Assembly: GCA_947034885.2 (NCBI GenBank)
Contig: OX344756.2
Span: 21,621,489-21,685,488 of the forward strand
DNA: 64,000 nucleotides
Source: Thuidium tamariscinum
Lineage: Eukaryota; Streptophyta; Bryopsida; Hypnales; Thuidiaceae
Direction: 5' to 3'
Numbering within the stretch: the first letter of the stretch is position 1; each line of letters starts with the position of its first letter. Made by a program: the position numbers and the translations under genes. The notes beneath the pieces are model-generated. The model saw only the letters and a program-made list of their open reading frames with translations, was not told where the DNA came from and searched no databases. Shown in pieces: positions 46,021-57,639 of this stretch.

Positions 46021-46314
46021 TCCCCTCCAAACTAATTTAATTAAATTATAATTTGTGGAATTTTATAATATCAATTTAGAATTCAAAAGAAAACTAAAAA
46101 ACAACAAATGTTTAACTATTAGATTTCCGTTAATTCCTTTAGGATAAAATACTAACAAACTAGGTAGACTAATTTAATTGCAGTATTTCTTAATTACTGG
46201 GGAATTAGGAATTAAAATAATTACGCAATTAAATTAACACTACATAACCTTTAAATTCCTTTTTAATCAGGATAGTATTAATTGACCAACAACGTGAGAA
46301 TTATTATGGATTAG

Positions 46315-46410
46315 ATGGAGAGCCGGGATGATTTCGATGGCGAGGTCGTAGGGGAATATTTACACATGATGATGTTTGACGACGGGACCATGAAGATTTA
46401 CGCAGAAGAG
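46315..46410 (+). CDS. Possible isolated exon, 32 codons
   Basis: ATG at 46315 opens an acidic, non-AT-biased frame (Glu-Ser-Arg-Asp-Asp-Phe-Asp-Gly-Glu-Val-Val-Gly-Glu-Tyr) of 32 codons running into a donor-like GAG|GTAAAC at 46411. No partner exon was found downstream and the family is not recognised. It may be the start of a retroelement protein or a chance frame. Confidence 0.2.
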
Positions 46411-46734
46411 GTAAACCGCTCACATTTGATTTTCATTCTCATTATTTTACTGTTAAGTTTCTTTTTACCAAATGCTTGGAATTAGATTTAGACAAGACTA
46501 TAGAATAGAATAGAGTAGGATCACTTGGTTGAATGTTAGATTAGAATAGATAGAATTATAACCACGAAATTAGATTAGAAACACTTAAAAGACGTGACTA
46601 AAAGAGTTCATTGCTTGGAAGGCTTTCTTTTCATACCCAATTAGAAAGAAAACTCAATTAGACATAGGACCCGTGTGAAAAACTCTTAGCTCAAGGGTGG
46701 AGTTAGGAGCGCTCACACTCATCAACCTTTTTTT

Positions 46735-46900
46735 TCACTTTTTAAGAAAGTGCCAAGATGGCGATCACTTCAAATTTGGTGAAGCATTGTATTTTTACAT
46801 TCATCCATCTTTTGGACTAAAAAACACTTTTCCGTCATATTCATACACTTTTTCATCCAAATTTGACACCTTCATCCATATTTTAAAGAGAATTTGAAAA
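46735..46900. repeat. Repeat E, copy 2
   Basis: Matches 12665-12905, with the shared features ATGGCGATCACTTCA, ACATTCATCCATCTTTT and repeated CATCCAaATTT words. Class unknown. Confidence 0.4.
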
Positions 46901-47033
46901 ATTTTGGCTAAAAAAAATTACTTTTATTTGACAAAAAAAAGACATTTATTTTGAAATGGTGCAATCTGAACTACAATCGCATATGAAAGTTCCTACTGCA
47001 CTTCCCAAAAGCAGTGAAGCCATTTCCTAAGTT

Positions 47034-47312
47034 GTAAGGTAGGTACACCCAAAAGCACCATGTTCCTAAAAGCGCCATCTACAGTGCACATACATTTCCG
47101 AAATAAGTCATGTTCACAAATTGTAGATGGTGCTTTCAAAAACAGACTTTGACTGTTAATAACTTTTGCATACGATATCTAAATCATGCGTTCTTTGGTG
47201 CATTGGAACATGCTTTTACTTGCCAACAAGACTACATAAAAATTTGAACTAATTAATAGCAAGAACTAGGCTCAGTATGAATAAGTCACGCTTTTAGGTG
47301 TACCTACCTTAC
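47034..47312. mobile_element. MITE-like element, GTAAGGTAGGTACACC type (family C-like)
   Basis: 279 bp. The left end GTAAGGTAGGTACACCCAAA and the right end on the other strand GTAAGGTAGGTACACCTAAA make a 23 bp terminal inverted repeat with one mismatch. It ends 18 bp before the first exon of the SRP54 fragment, so it sits in the last bases of what was an intron, next to the splice acceptor. The TAAGGTAG start is shared with the elements at 861 and 11473. Confidence 0.8.
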
Positions 47313-47330
47313 TTTTATTTGCATTGCAAG

Positions 47331-48470
<1,140 letters not shown>

Positions 48471-49133
48471 TAGAGAAAAAATTACATTTAAAATTCTTTT
48501 ACAAAAATTATAAAGTAGATTTTTGAAAAGCTATGAATTGATTGGAGTTATGTATGTTAGGCCCTTTAACCTCATATTTTTTGGTCACCAACTTTTTAGA
48601 TTTGACTTGCAAAAAGAAGATAGAAAGATTTTCCATTACTTTTGTAGTTTTAACACCCTCATGATCAAACATTATAATATTTTACTCCATAAAGGTTTGT
48701 TCCCACTTGTTGTTAGTTTTAATTTTGGTGTCATTACAAGGGGCGTGGTTTGACACATTGTCCCACTCAACCTCTTTCGAGGGCAAGGTTGGGACGCAGA
48801 CAAATTAGAGAAAATTGCTCACATCTAGAGGGCAGCTCCACAGCTCTTTGAGAACCCTACAGTTTGCTTTTCATTTTGGTTTAATTTTTGGAAAAATCTA
48901 ATTTTTCCAACAAAGTAGAATAAAATGCAATAGTACACAAAATTTTCAATAAGAAATTTGAACCAATGATGTGGCTTTTGTGCCACATACTTCATTTTTT
49001 GTGCCACATAATCATTTGAGCATCTTGTATTGGATTAGGGGAGGAGATAATCTCTTTATATTAGTGGAGTAGTGCTGGATGAAACAAACCATGTGGGATT
49101 TATAAATCAGGACAAAATAGAGCTCTTCCACTC
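48471..49133. other. AT-rich intergenic DNA
   Basis: The 76-residue frame at 48523-48753 has no recognisable domain. Nothing else is seen. Confidence 0.45.
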
Positions 49134-49558
49134 ATGGTTAAGTGGAAATGCACGAATTGTGATAAAAATCAAATTTTAGACCTCATTTAGACATAGTAGA
49201 CTATATTTTTTCAAAAAACTTTGAAATAAAAAAAGTTGAAAAATGAAGTATTTTTTTATCTCAAAAAATCCGTTTGAGGTTCAATACTCTACTTAAAAGT
49301 TATGGACAAATTTTAAAGGAGGTGTTTGAAAATGTCCAAAAAATGTCCCTTCCACACACACCCTCTAGAATTTGTCTAGAATTCTTACATGAGGCTTCAA
49401 AATCTCAAGCGGATTTTCAAAAATAAATGTTAGCTTCCTTCTTTCACTTCTCCTAGTGTAATTTTTTTTGAAGGAAGCTATTATACTATGTCCAAATGAA
49501 GTCTAAGATTCAAATTTGAACACATTTCTTGTATTTTCACTTAACCATTAGCAACTTC
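49134..49558. mobile_element. Inverted-repeat element with ~75 bp imperfect arms
   Basis: The left arm starts ATGGTTAAGTGGAAATGCA and runs to CATTTAGACATAGTAGACTAT. The right arm, on the other strand, starts ATGGTTAAGTGAAAATACA and runs to CATTTGGACATAGTATAATA. The body is ~270 bp, AT-rich and non-coding. No target-site duplication was confirmed. Confidence 0.6.
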
Positions 49559-50498
49559 ATTTTTGTGAATAAAATTGAGAAGGATTAAAAATTATACAAT
49601 CTTAGTGGTGGAGAATTTTCTATTTTAGTAAGTGAATCTAATTGTGATCCCTTTCCTTAAGGTGATAGTCTTTACAAATTCCTATCTTATATGTACAATA
49701 TTATTGTAGGAATGTTAATTTTTTAACATTGTGAAAACTCATAAATTGTTCATATGTTGTTTAAGAAAATACATTTAAGGAGATTTTAAAGTATTCTATT
49801 GACTTCTACTACAATTTTCAAGAGTTTTGTAGTTTCTTTATACAAACAATGTATAATTGCATATTCAATCACATGTAGACATAATTACTTTATGAAAATC
49901 TAAGTAGTAATGTTTTTATTTTCAACTCTCCATTGAAAGTATTCATTTCATACATATATGTAATGCATACGTTTTGTCAATTCCAACAACCTTTCATTCA
50001 AGCAATGAAATAAAAATTACACTTTTCAAGTACTTAAAATTTATGTGTTTTTAAATTGATTTGACAAAGACTAATCATTAAAGATATTAGATGATTGATA
50101 TGAATATTTTCTAATAATAAATTTGAACATCTTGCAAAGTAAGAATTTCAAAAGGTTATACAATGTTACACATAGCACATGTAGGTCTAGTTTGAATTGA
50201 GTTTTGGCATTTGAGGAATAAATACCACATAATTTGCAACAAGTTTAGAAAAAATAAATAAAATTTTAAAACTAATCAAATAGAAAATGTTTCCAAAATG
50301 TTTTCAATGATGGATTCTAAAATTACCTAGGATTGAGTACTTTGGAAGAAAATAACAAAAGACAATGGTGTTAAGTTCTACAAACATGTCCCTTACAATC
50401 CCTCTTTCAAAATTCTCCACCACTAATGTTGGACCATATTCAACACTTTTCAATTTTGTTTAGAAGAAATAAAGTTGTTCATAGTCACACCTCCAATT
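49559..50498. other. AT-rich intergenic DNA
   Basis: No gene, array or terminal repeat recognised. Confidence 0.45.
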
Positions 50499-51633
50499 TT
50501 GCAACTAAAATGCAACTAGAATGCAACTAGGATGCAACTAGAAAATGTCTAAAAGTCAACTAGAAAGAAACTATAGTTCAAAAGAAAATCACTATACTTT
50601 AACTAGAAAACTACTAACATGCAATTAGAAAATGACTAAAATGCAACTAGAAGATGCATTAGAAGAAATGTGAGGCCTCCAAAGGGCCGTTTTGGGGATG
50701 TTCCCCGAAACTGTTCCCTAACTGCTGGCTGCTGTCAGGGCGGCATTTATCCAATTTTCTTTTTGGGTCTTGATATATGAAAAAAGAAAACCTAAAAATG
50801 ACGTGGTACTCTCTCGACCACGTCAGATTTCAATTCATGTGGCAGAAACTACGTTCTCGTAGTTCGGAAACCCGCAGTCTTCTAATGCCCTCAGATTTCT
50901 TCTTATGAGTAGAATATTGTATTTAGAAAACAATTAGATCAAGTTTTATATCAATTGTCCCATGTCAATTGTCTAGAGTACCATTACATTGGATGGATAG
51001 GAATTGTAAGTTATACCATCTTTAAGTAACAAAGTTTAATATTATACTTGCAATATTTCTATATTTTTTAGATTTCTACAATTTATAAAAATCTACAAAT
51101 ATTTAAAGTATAAGAAATTTTAAAACTTGTGAAATTTATGGTTTTGTAAACTTGTGAAATCTATTTAATATCAATATTTGAATTTGATAATCTAAAAAAA
51201 GATAGATCTCAAATTCTCAAATCCAAATATCATTGAGATTAAATTTTTTTCATCTATAATCATTAAGATTAAAGAAATTTGAAAATCTATAAATCTACAA
51301 GTTACAAACTAGTTGCAAATTAGTCGTAAACTAGTTGCAAAGTAGTCACAAAGCAATTGCAAGTTAGTTGTAAATTAGTTGCAAAGTAGTCGCACACAAG
51401 TTGCAAACAAGTTGCACAAAAGCAAGTTCCATGTAGGAAGACTTCATCGATGAAGTTTCACTTAGACTATTTGATGAAAAACAACCTTTTCAATTTTACA
51501 ACTACATTGCAACTATTGCAACTTGTCCACTGCAACTACGGGCTCCAAATTCTCACCCAGTTGCAAATGTGTAATGCAACGATAAAAACTAGTTGCTAAC
51601 CAGAGTTGCAGAAGACCCAATTTTCTACAAGTG
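50499..51633. mobile_element. CACTA-like element remnant with opposed 11-bp subterminal arrays
   Basis: An array of ATGCAACTAGA-like 11-bp units (50499-50655) is followed, 0.7 kb on, by an array in the opposite sense (AGTTGCAAACT-like, 51296-51425) and scattered GCAACT words to 51610. The right boundary on the other strand reads CACTTGTAGAAAATTGGG (ending at 51633), which resembles plant CACTA termini (CACTACAAGAAAA). Opposed subterminal repeats are typical of that superfamily. The left terminus was not confirmed, and a family T MITE lies inside. Confidence 0.5.
50657..50906 (+). mobile_element. Family T MITE, copy 4
   Basis: 250 bp with ends CATTAGAAGAAATGTGAGG and, on the other strand, CATAAGAAGAAATCTGAGG. 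It has a central perfect stem GACGTGGT / ACCACGTC around 9 bases. It begins immediately after the 11-bp tandem array. Confidence 0.8.
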
Positions 51634-51722
51634 ATATACCTAAACAAATTTTTACTTTTAGTAGATTCTATTTTTGTAAAATGCTTCCTAAGTTTTAAAT
51701 TTTCGGGTGCATTATGACATAT

Positions 51723-52040
51723 AGTTTTCAACTTTTGATAGTGAAAGTGAATAGTGATAATCTTTTGTTTTTTGGTGAGAAATTCTTATAAAAAACATTG
51801 TCACACACAATTTTCAATTTGTAATAGGGATAGTGGGTAGTGATAATCTATTACTTTTTTGTGAGAATTTGTTATAAAAAACATTGTGATACACAATTTT
51901 CAATTAGTGATAAGGATAGTGGATAGTGATACATAGTTACATACAATTTTGGGTGCGTTGTAACATACAAATTTCAATTTTTGATAGTGATAGTGATAGT
52001 GATAGTGACAATTTTCAATTAGTGATAGTGATAGTGGATA
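51723..52040. repeat. ~86-bp degenerate tandem repeat with GATAGT microsatellite
   Basis: Units start ATTTTCAATT(T/A)GT near 51723, 51809 and 51895, with GATAGTGGATAGTGATAAT and ATAAAAAACATTGT(C/G)A motifs in the first two. The array ends in runs of GATAGT at 51985-52040. Non-coding. Confidence 0.75.
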
Positions 52041-52447
52041 TTTGAGCGACATTTTGTAGGCTAATACTAACTATTTTATTTTAGAAGATAAAGTTTTAAT
52101 GAAGCAATAATTGTACATCTTTTAAGATTACAATGTTTTTAATAGTATTATGTCAAGCAATTAAAAATAGTATTCTATTAATATACTCTATAGTTTAGTT
52201 CACTACAATTTAGTATAATTAACTATACTATAAATACAACTAGGGATAAAATAAGAATCCCTTGGACTAATAGTAGAAGAGGAAAATCTATTTCTATTCC
52301 TTCTCCATAGTATAAAAGGATATACCTCTACTGAATATATATGAAAGCACTTCCTTCTTTTATTCTCAAATGTAAGAAACTTAGTCCCTCTCTCATCAAA
52401 TTGAAGATCGTTTTTTTTTCAAGAGAGGACTTAGGATGGCGCTCGCC
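52041..52447. other. AT-rich DNA before the duplicated leader
   Basis: No gene seen. Composition becomes more balanced from about 52.3 kb. Confidence 0.45.
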
Positions 52448-53600
52448 TTGCCGGCATGCTCATTTCTGATCTCTTGACTGCAATATGTAGAAACACATCC
52501 CGAGCGTTGGATTGCGGCAAGCTAATATCACACAATGTATGTGCTCTCCAACTTTTGAGCATGAGCTAACTTTTCTTGTTTGGTTCTGTCTTCTGAGCCC
52601 CAACATCTTAACTATCTCAAGAGACAAGGCCCCTTGTAAATCTTTGAAGCCCTTCTCACGTTACCCTCATTGCTTCCATTCTCTGTGCAGATGTTTGGAA
52701 TTTTTGAAACCAATGTTGGGTTGGCTAGCTAGTTCTCAGTACTCCAGATTTCGTCCTAGTTCATGATGTCAGTCATGAGAATTTGCAATTCCTTCTTTGC
52801 CCTGCATGCACAGTTGTAGCCCTCCAAAGCTCGAATGGATGTCAAAGTTTGAGGCCCTCGATTACAGAACTTGTTCAAATCGCCCTCAAGTCTTGAACTT
52901 GGACACTCGTGTTTGATAGACTATTTGGTCCTTGGGAACTAGTCGACCAATAGTCACCCTCGAGTCCACAATTATGCTTTTGAGATGAATTTGTCTAGAG
53001 TAGCGGATCAGATTCCAAGCTTGGGGGCTACGCAATAGTACTTTTGACCTGCTGGTCATCTCACTCGCTTCACGGACCTCTTCTTTGCTACCGCTTCAAT
53101 TTGGGCTTTGTTTTGCGCTTCTTACCCTGTTTTTCTACCCTTGAGAAAGGTTAGTTTTGATTTCCTTTTGATTTGCGTATTTCTTTGAGTCTTGGTGCAA
53201 TGAAGTTAGTGAAGAATATGCAATTTTTGAACATCTTAGTCATGGGGAGAGTCTCGAAGACCACGGGATTTGTTTTAAAGTTCTAACATCTATTGGCATC
53301 TGTGTGTTGATTGTGTTGGAATCGGTGTGTCAAGGAATTTTTTTGTGATTAAGAAATTAAAAATTTGTCTTGCATTTTCATTGGAAGTGATCAATCACCG
53401 TCAAGCTTTGACTAATAATTCAATTGCATTCTGTGACTTACTATGATTTTGAAAAGTTTCAACCTTGCTTGCACTGTCGTGGACAAGAGCTGGCAAAAGA
53501 TTATGGATTTATTAGAGAGCTGATTTTCAGGAAGGTCATTGAAGGTTGATGATGTAGAAGTCATTGAAGCGGACTTTTCAGCGGCGTTGTTTTTTCTCAT
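52448..53600 (+). repeat. Duplicated ~1.2 kb leader segment, decayed copy, upstream of the F-box gene
   Basis: Aligns along its length with 57640-58857 in the same orientation. Both begin TTGCCGGC(A/T), then CTCATTTCTGATCTCTTGAC, and both contain GCTCTCCAACTTTT, TCTGAGCCCCA, TTTGGTCCTTGGGAACT, CGCTTCACGGACCTCTTCT, GATTTGCGTATTTCTTTGAG and CATCTTAGTCATGGGGAGAG. Differences are largely CpG to TpG or CpA in this copy, plus small indels that would break any shared frame. It ends 385 bp before the F-box start codon, so it probably serves or served as promoter and leader. Confidence 0.8.
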
Positions 53601-53984
53601 TGAATGTCCAAAAGTCATTGCAATTACAAAATCTTGCACAAAGGTATCTGAAGATGCTCATTGGCTTCCACTTATAGAAGTAAACCTAACTCTGTATCAT
53701 TTGAATAAGCTGACTAATACTAGTTTGTTGCCTTGCAGAAGTGATACACTATTTTAGTTTACCTTCATTGCAAGCATCTTCATATTTGTGAGCTCTTATT
53801 GGGTATCACGTCTAGGCTACATTGCAAATTCATCACTCCAATTCCAAAGCCAAGGTAAGTATTTGATTGGCTTTAGGCAACTTCTACTTTCTTTGCTTGT
53901 TCACAAATTGTTAAGTAAATTAGAATCCATTTCTTTTCAATTGCTGTGTAAGGCAACTAATTTGAGGATTTGTGTGGTTCAAAC

Positions 53985-55137
53985 ATGTCTAGGTTGAAGA
54001 TCCCAGCCATGGCCTTTGAGCCTAGACTTTGGGGAACTTTGCCCCAGGAGCTCTTGTACCTCATATTTTCTTATCTTCCTATAGCTGGAATTGGTCGGCT
54101 TCGAGTTCTTTCTAAGGAATGGAAGAGGAACATTGATTGCAAAAGCTCAGATTTCAACCAGGTCCTCAATGTTACAACTCATCTCAACACATTTTCTCTC
54201 TTAGGTCTTTCAAGGTCTAAATGCCCTTATTACATCTATGATATGCAAGCAAAATCAATGGCATGTTTTTGAACTAGATGCTCTAGTAGATAAAAGGATT
54301 GGAGCTCATGGGGGACTAGTGTCACTTCTTTCAAAATGGTGGTGGCAAGCTCATGAAGAGCCCACATTTTGTTATGTGATGAATCCCTTAACGAAACAAA
54401 AGACGCAACTCCCTCCTTTGCTATGTATAGTGGCGAAAGAATCCAAGACTTCGGTAACAAGATTAAGAATGGTGAAGCTCATTGTGGATAGGAAAACCAA
54501 CGAGTATAAAGTTTTTGTTGTAAGCTCCGCTGGAGATGTTTACTCCAACATCGGTGACTCCGCCCAAGTCTATGACTCCTACACCAAAAGGTGGACTGTC
54601 GTGGAAGCTACACAAGGTCACATCATTGGGTGGGATATTGTACTTAGTAATCATCACAACCCTCTTGGTTACATAATTGTGTACCTCTGTGCTGATGGAA
54701 GAATAGAACATTTCACTGTAACTGAAATTGCACGAGGACTTAAGGTGGAAAGAGGTTGTCAAGTGCTCATTGAAGACCATCTCTTTGTGTTGCACGAAGA
54801 AGCATCTCAAGACCATATAGATGTATTGGAAGATGGTGCAAGTATGCCACTAAAGTATTGCATATCCGAGTTTTATCTCCAAGAGAAGTCAACTGCTTGG
54901 GTGAAATTGCGAGAGCACGATTGTGGCCCTTGTGATTGCTTCCATGATACACAAGAAAATATTATCATGGATTTGGAACTTTTTGGATGCAGTGGATTTT
55001 TACTAGTACGTGGTTATTGTTTCAAGCGTTCTTGGCTATACAATTTGACAACTTGTGAGTGGCGCACCCTTCCATCCCTTGAAAAGGATTTGCTTCTCCA
55101 AATGATGTGTACTACTAGTTGGAGTGCTTTTGGTTAG
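53985..55137 (+). pseudogene. F-box/kelch-type protein gene with a one-base frameshift
   Basis: ATG at 53985 opens an F-box (about residues 15-50: Leu-Trp-Gly-Thr-Leu-Pro-Gln-Glu-Leu-Leu, then Leu-Ser-Lys-Glu-Trp) that continues to about codon 90. It then hits TGA at 54270-54272. The neighbouring frame carries on from about 54256 with Gln-Trp-His-Val-Phe-Glu-Leu-Asp and runs ~293 codons to TAG at 55135-55137. That part has features of F-box-associated kelch-like domains (Met-Asn-Pro-Leu-Thr-Lys; Val-Tyr-Asp-Ser-Tyr-Thr-Lys-Arg-Trp; Tyr-Asn-Leu-Thr-Thr-Cys-Glu-Trp). One extra base within the AAAATC run at 54252-54256 explains the break. F-box proteins choose targets for SCF ubiquitin ligases. 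It could be a recent pseudogene or a sequencing error, since the rest is intact. Confidence 0.75.
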
Positions 55138-57639
55138 GGCGGATGAACAACATTCAGGTCCTTGTGCATTTGGATCACTTCTTGGTACTTCTTGTGATTT
55201 GTTGTAGATCGGTGCAAAGAACTTTGCTATATAGTGTTTGTTGCCCTTACGTGCAAACATTATTCTGAAATTTTTTCTCAAGCATTTTGGCATAAAGAAA
55301 AGTAAAAGAATGGCAAACTTTTGGATCATTCTTGGGGAACTGTTTCACCTCCCTTGGTAAACAATGCTCTTGTGCAACATCTCTAGCTCTTGGTGTAGGA
55401 CACAGAAAAAGCTTCAAGCTTCAGTTATGACGGCATTTGTGTTTGTCAATTGGCATGGACAGGCTTGCAGGAGTTTGGAAGCCACTAGTATTAGTTGCTA
55501 GAGAGTCGAGTGTGGCTCAGTCTTTGAATTCCTATTTCTGTTCAAAATGCCTGATGAAGAACTAGTTTTATTCCACTCCACAAGATTGGTAAATATGTGC
55601 AAAATCGAAAACAGAGTTCAATTCTTTTTGGATGGCTATCGTGATGTCGATGTTGATGTGTGGATTGTGAAATTTTGTGGATTGATGATCATGATTGTTG
55701 GTGATTTAGGAGGCTTTCGCTTTTTTGATCCTGATGTAAGGATTGTACATTTGGTGTAATTAGGGTAATTTGAATGCTGTGATTTAGTCTTTCTTTACTC
55801 ACGATCGAAGTGAAGAAATCGTGATTGGAATTTTGACGACAAACATGACAATTCTGTCGCTCGTAAATTGGGCAAGGGTGTAATAGTTCTATTTTTTTTC
55901 TATCATGAGCTTCATGTTGATCGATGAATCATAAAGTATAGAGTCATGATCGTGAATTGAATTTAGCTGTCTATTGAAGGCTTGATGGTTGTTTCACTCT
56001 CAGATCGTCAACATTGTTGTAGATTTGGATCGTTACATTCAAATTGTTGTATATGAAATTGGCGGTTGATTTGAAGTTTCTAATCTGTTGGGTAAGTTGC
56101 CCCCAACAGCAATTGTTAAATCAAATGCTTGAGATAAGTTTTTTGATGCATTGATCGAACAATGTCCTAATTTTCCTTTGAGGTTCAAAAAAGAGTCTGT
56201 AATCTCTTAGCATTTATGATTTTTGTGTCGTTTCTTATGGGCGACTGGAAATCACGGTTTATCATGGTTTAGGGTTAACGATTTCCAAATGGGTTTTTGG
56301 AGAGAACACTAGACAGAGTCCACTATCCCCCCTAGCTATCCATTTTAGGCCACCCAAGGATATGCGCCGGTTCTTTTAAGGTTTTGATTGGGATAGGCTT
56401 TTGCCAGGACGCATCATTCACTTGTGCTCAAATGAATTCAGGGGGGTTCTCAAGGGATATGATGTTTTTAATGAAGGATCAAATTCATTTTCTTTATGTT
56501 GACGTTTTAATGGCTATGGTTGTGAAAATTTTGAATCAATTGAGGAATAGAGTTTCTTTGCTTAGGGGGCTTTGAAGATAGTACGAATTCTCTGCTTTGG
56601 CTGCCGAACCTTGTAATTAATTATTATTTTTAATTCATTTCTGTTGAGATTATGGTGATCATGAGGGATTGGAACCTAGTCGAGAACAGAGAATGATTCT
56701 TTGTCTGCGGAGATGTGATATGATGAGCGTTGTGGAAGTTTTCGTAGTATATGTGATCAAATTGCCTTTATATTGCAGGTTTTCTCTTCCTTTGCGTTTC
56801 TTTGAACTCTTCTCTGTCGTTCATTTGCATGTTTTGTTATGTAGGTTGCGATTAAGATTACAAATTCAGGACTCTGAACTTTTGGAGGAAACTCGTCGTC
56901 CCTCCTCTCGTAGTACGACTTGGCGGATCTCCAAAATCATTGCAGCAAATCTTGTCATTCTCTTGCATTCTTTTTGTTTTCTTTGGATGATGTTTCAATA
57001 AATTAATACCTAGTGGACCAAGAATCTAAGGTTATAAAATGACTGAGTCGATTGTTGACATTGTGAATGATATCATTCAGATTTCACTAAATTGAATCTC
57101 TCTAGAATTAGTGAGGAACAGTGTATGTGTTGGTCAAAATGACAAGTAAATTGAACAAAAGAATGTCTGTATATGAATTTTGTAGATTTTTGGATGGTCC
57201 TGATGTTGCTAGACACCCAGACAGTTGGTCAACGATCAATTATGCGTGAAGGTTGAACATTTTTTTGTCTATTCAAATCCATGAAACACCTATCTGGGAT
57301 AACATGAACAGATTTGCTCAATCTGGATTGCAGCTAGAGTGTAGCCAGTGTAGTTTAGATTATTCATTTTTGACTTGGCATTCAATCGGATCATGTGATG
57401 CGTACCTTTGGCAATCGTGCCAGCAAATTAGGTTCCAGACCAGTCTCAGAAGTTGAATGGAAATCAAGCCGTTTTACCCTCTCACCAGATCTTTGAAGAC
57501 TATTGAATTTGAGCCACATTTTCTAGGCCGAAACTTACTACTTAATTTCTTCGGTTGAAAGAAACTCGGTGCCTCGCGTGGCCTGGAAATCGATATTTTT
57601 GGCAAGATAAATAATTTGGCAATCAGGAAGGGATTCCAC
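55138..57639. other. Intergenic DNA between the F-box and TRM7 loci
   Basis: The first few hundred bases probably include the F-box 3' untranslated region. Frames at 55547-55759 (70 codons) and 56669-57001 (110 codons) lack recognisable domains. The latter ends with a partly charged segment (Gln-Asp-Ser-Glu-Leu-Leu-Glu-Glu-Thr-Arg-Arg) that might be an exon, but no splice partner was found. No terminal repeats noted. Confidence 0.45.

Larger units (their letters stand above)
42480..46690 (+). mobile_element. LTR-like, promoter-bearing repetitive region
   Basis: A 4.2 kb stretch of higher GC content than its flanks, with no gag or pol coding region. It contains a TATA box set in CpG/GC-rich sequence at 44348, CT-rich sequence just downstream as expected for a transcript leader, and short internal duplications. 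This layout suggests a long solo LTR or a truncated LTR retrotransposon. No TG...CA ends, primer-binding site or second LTR were found, so the assignment is inference. Confidence 0.35.
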
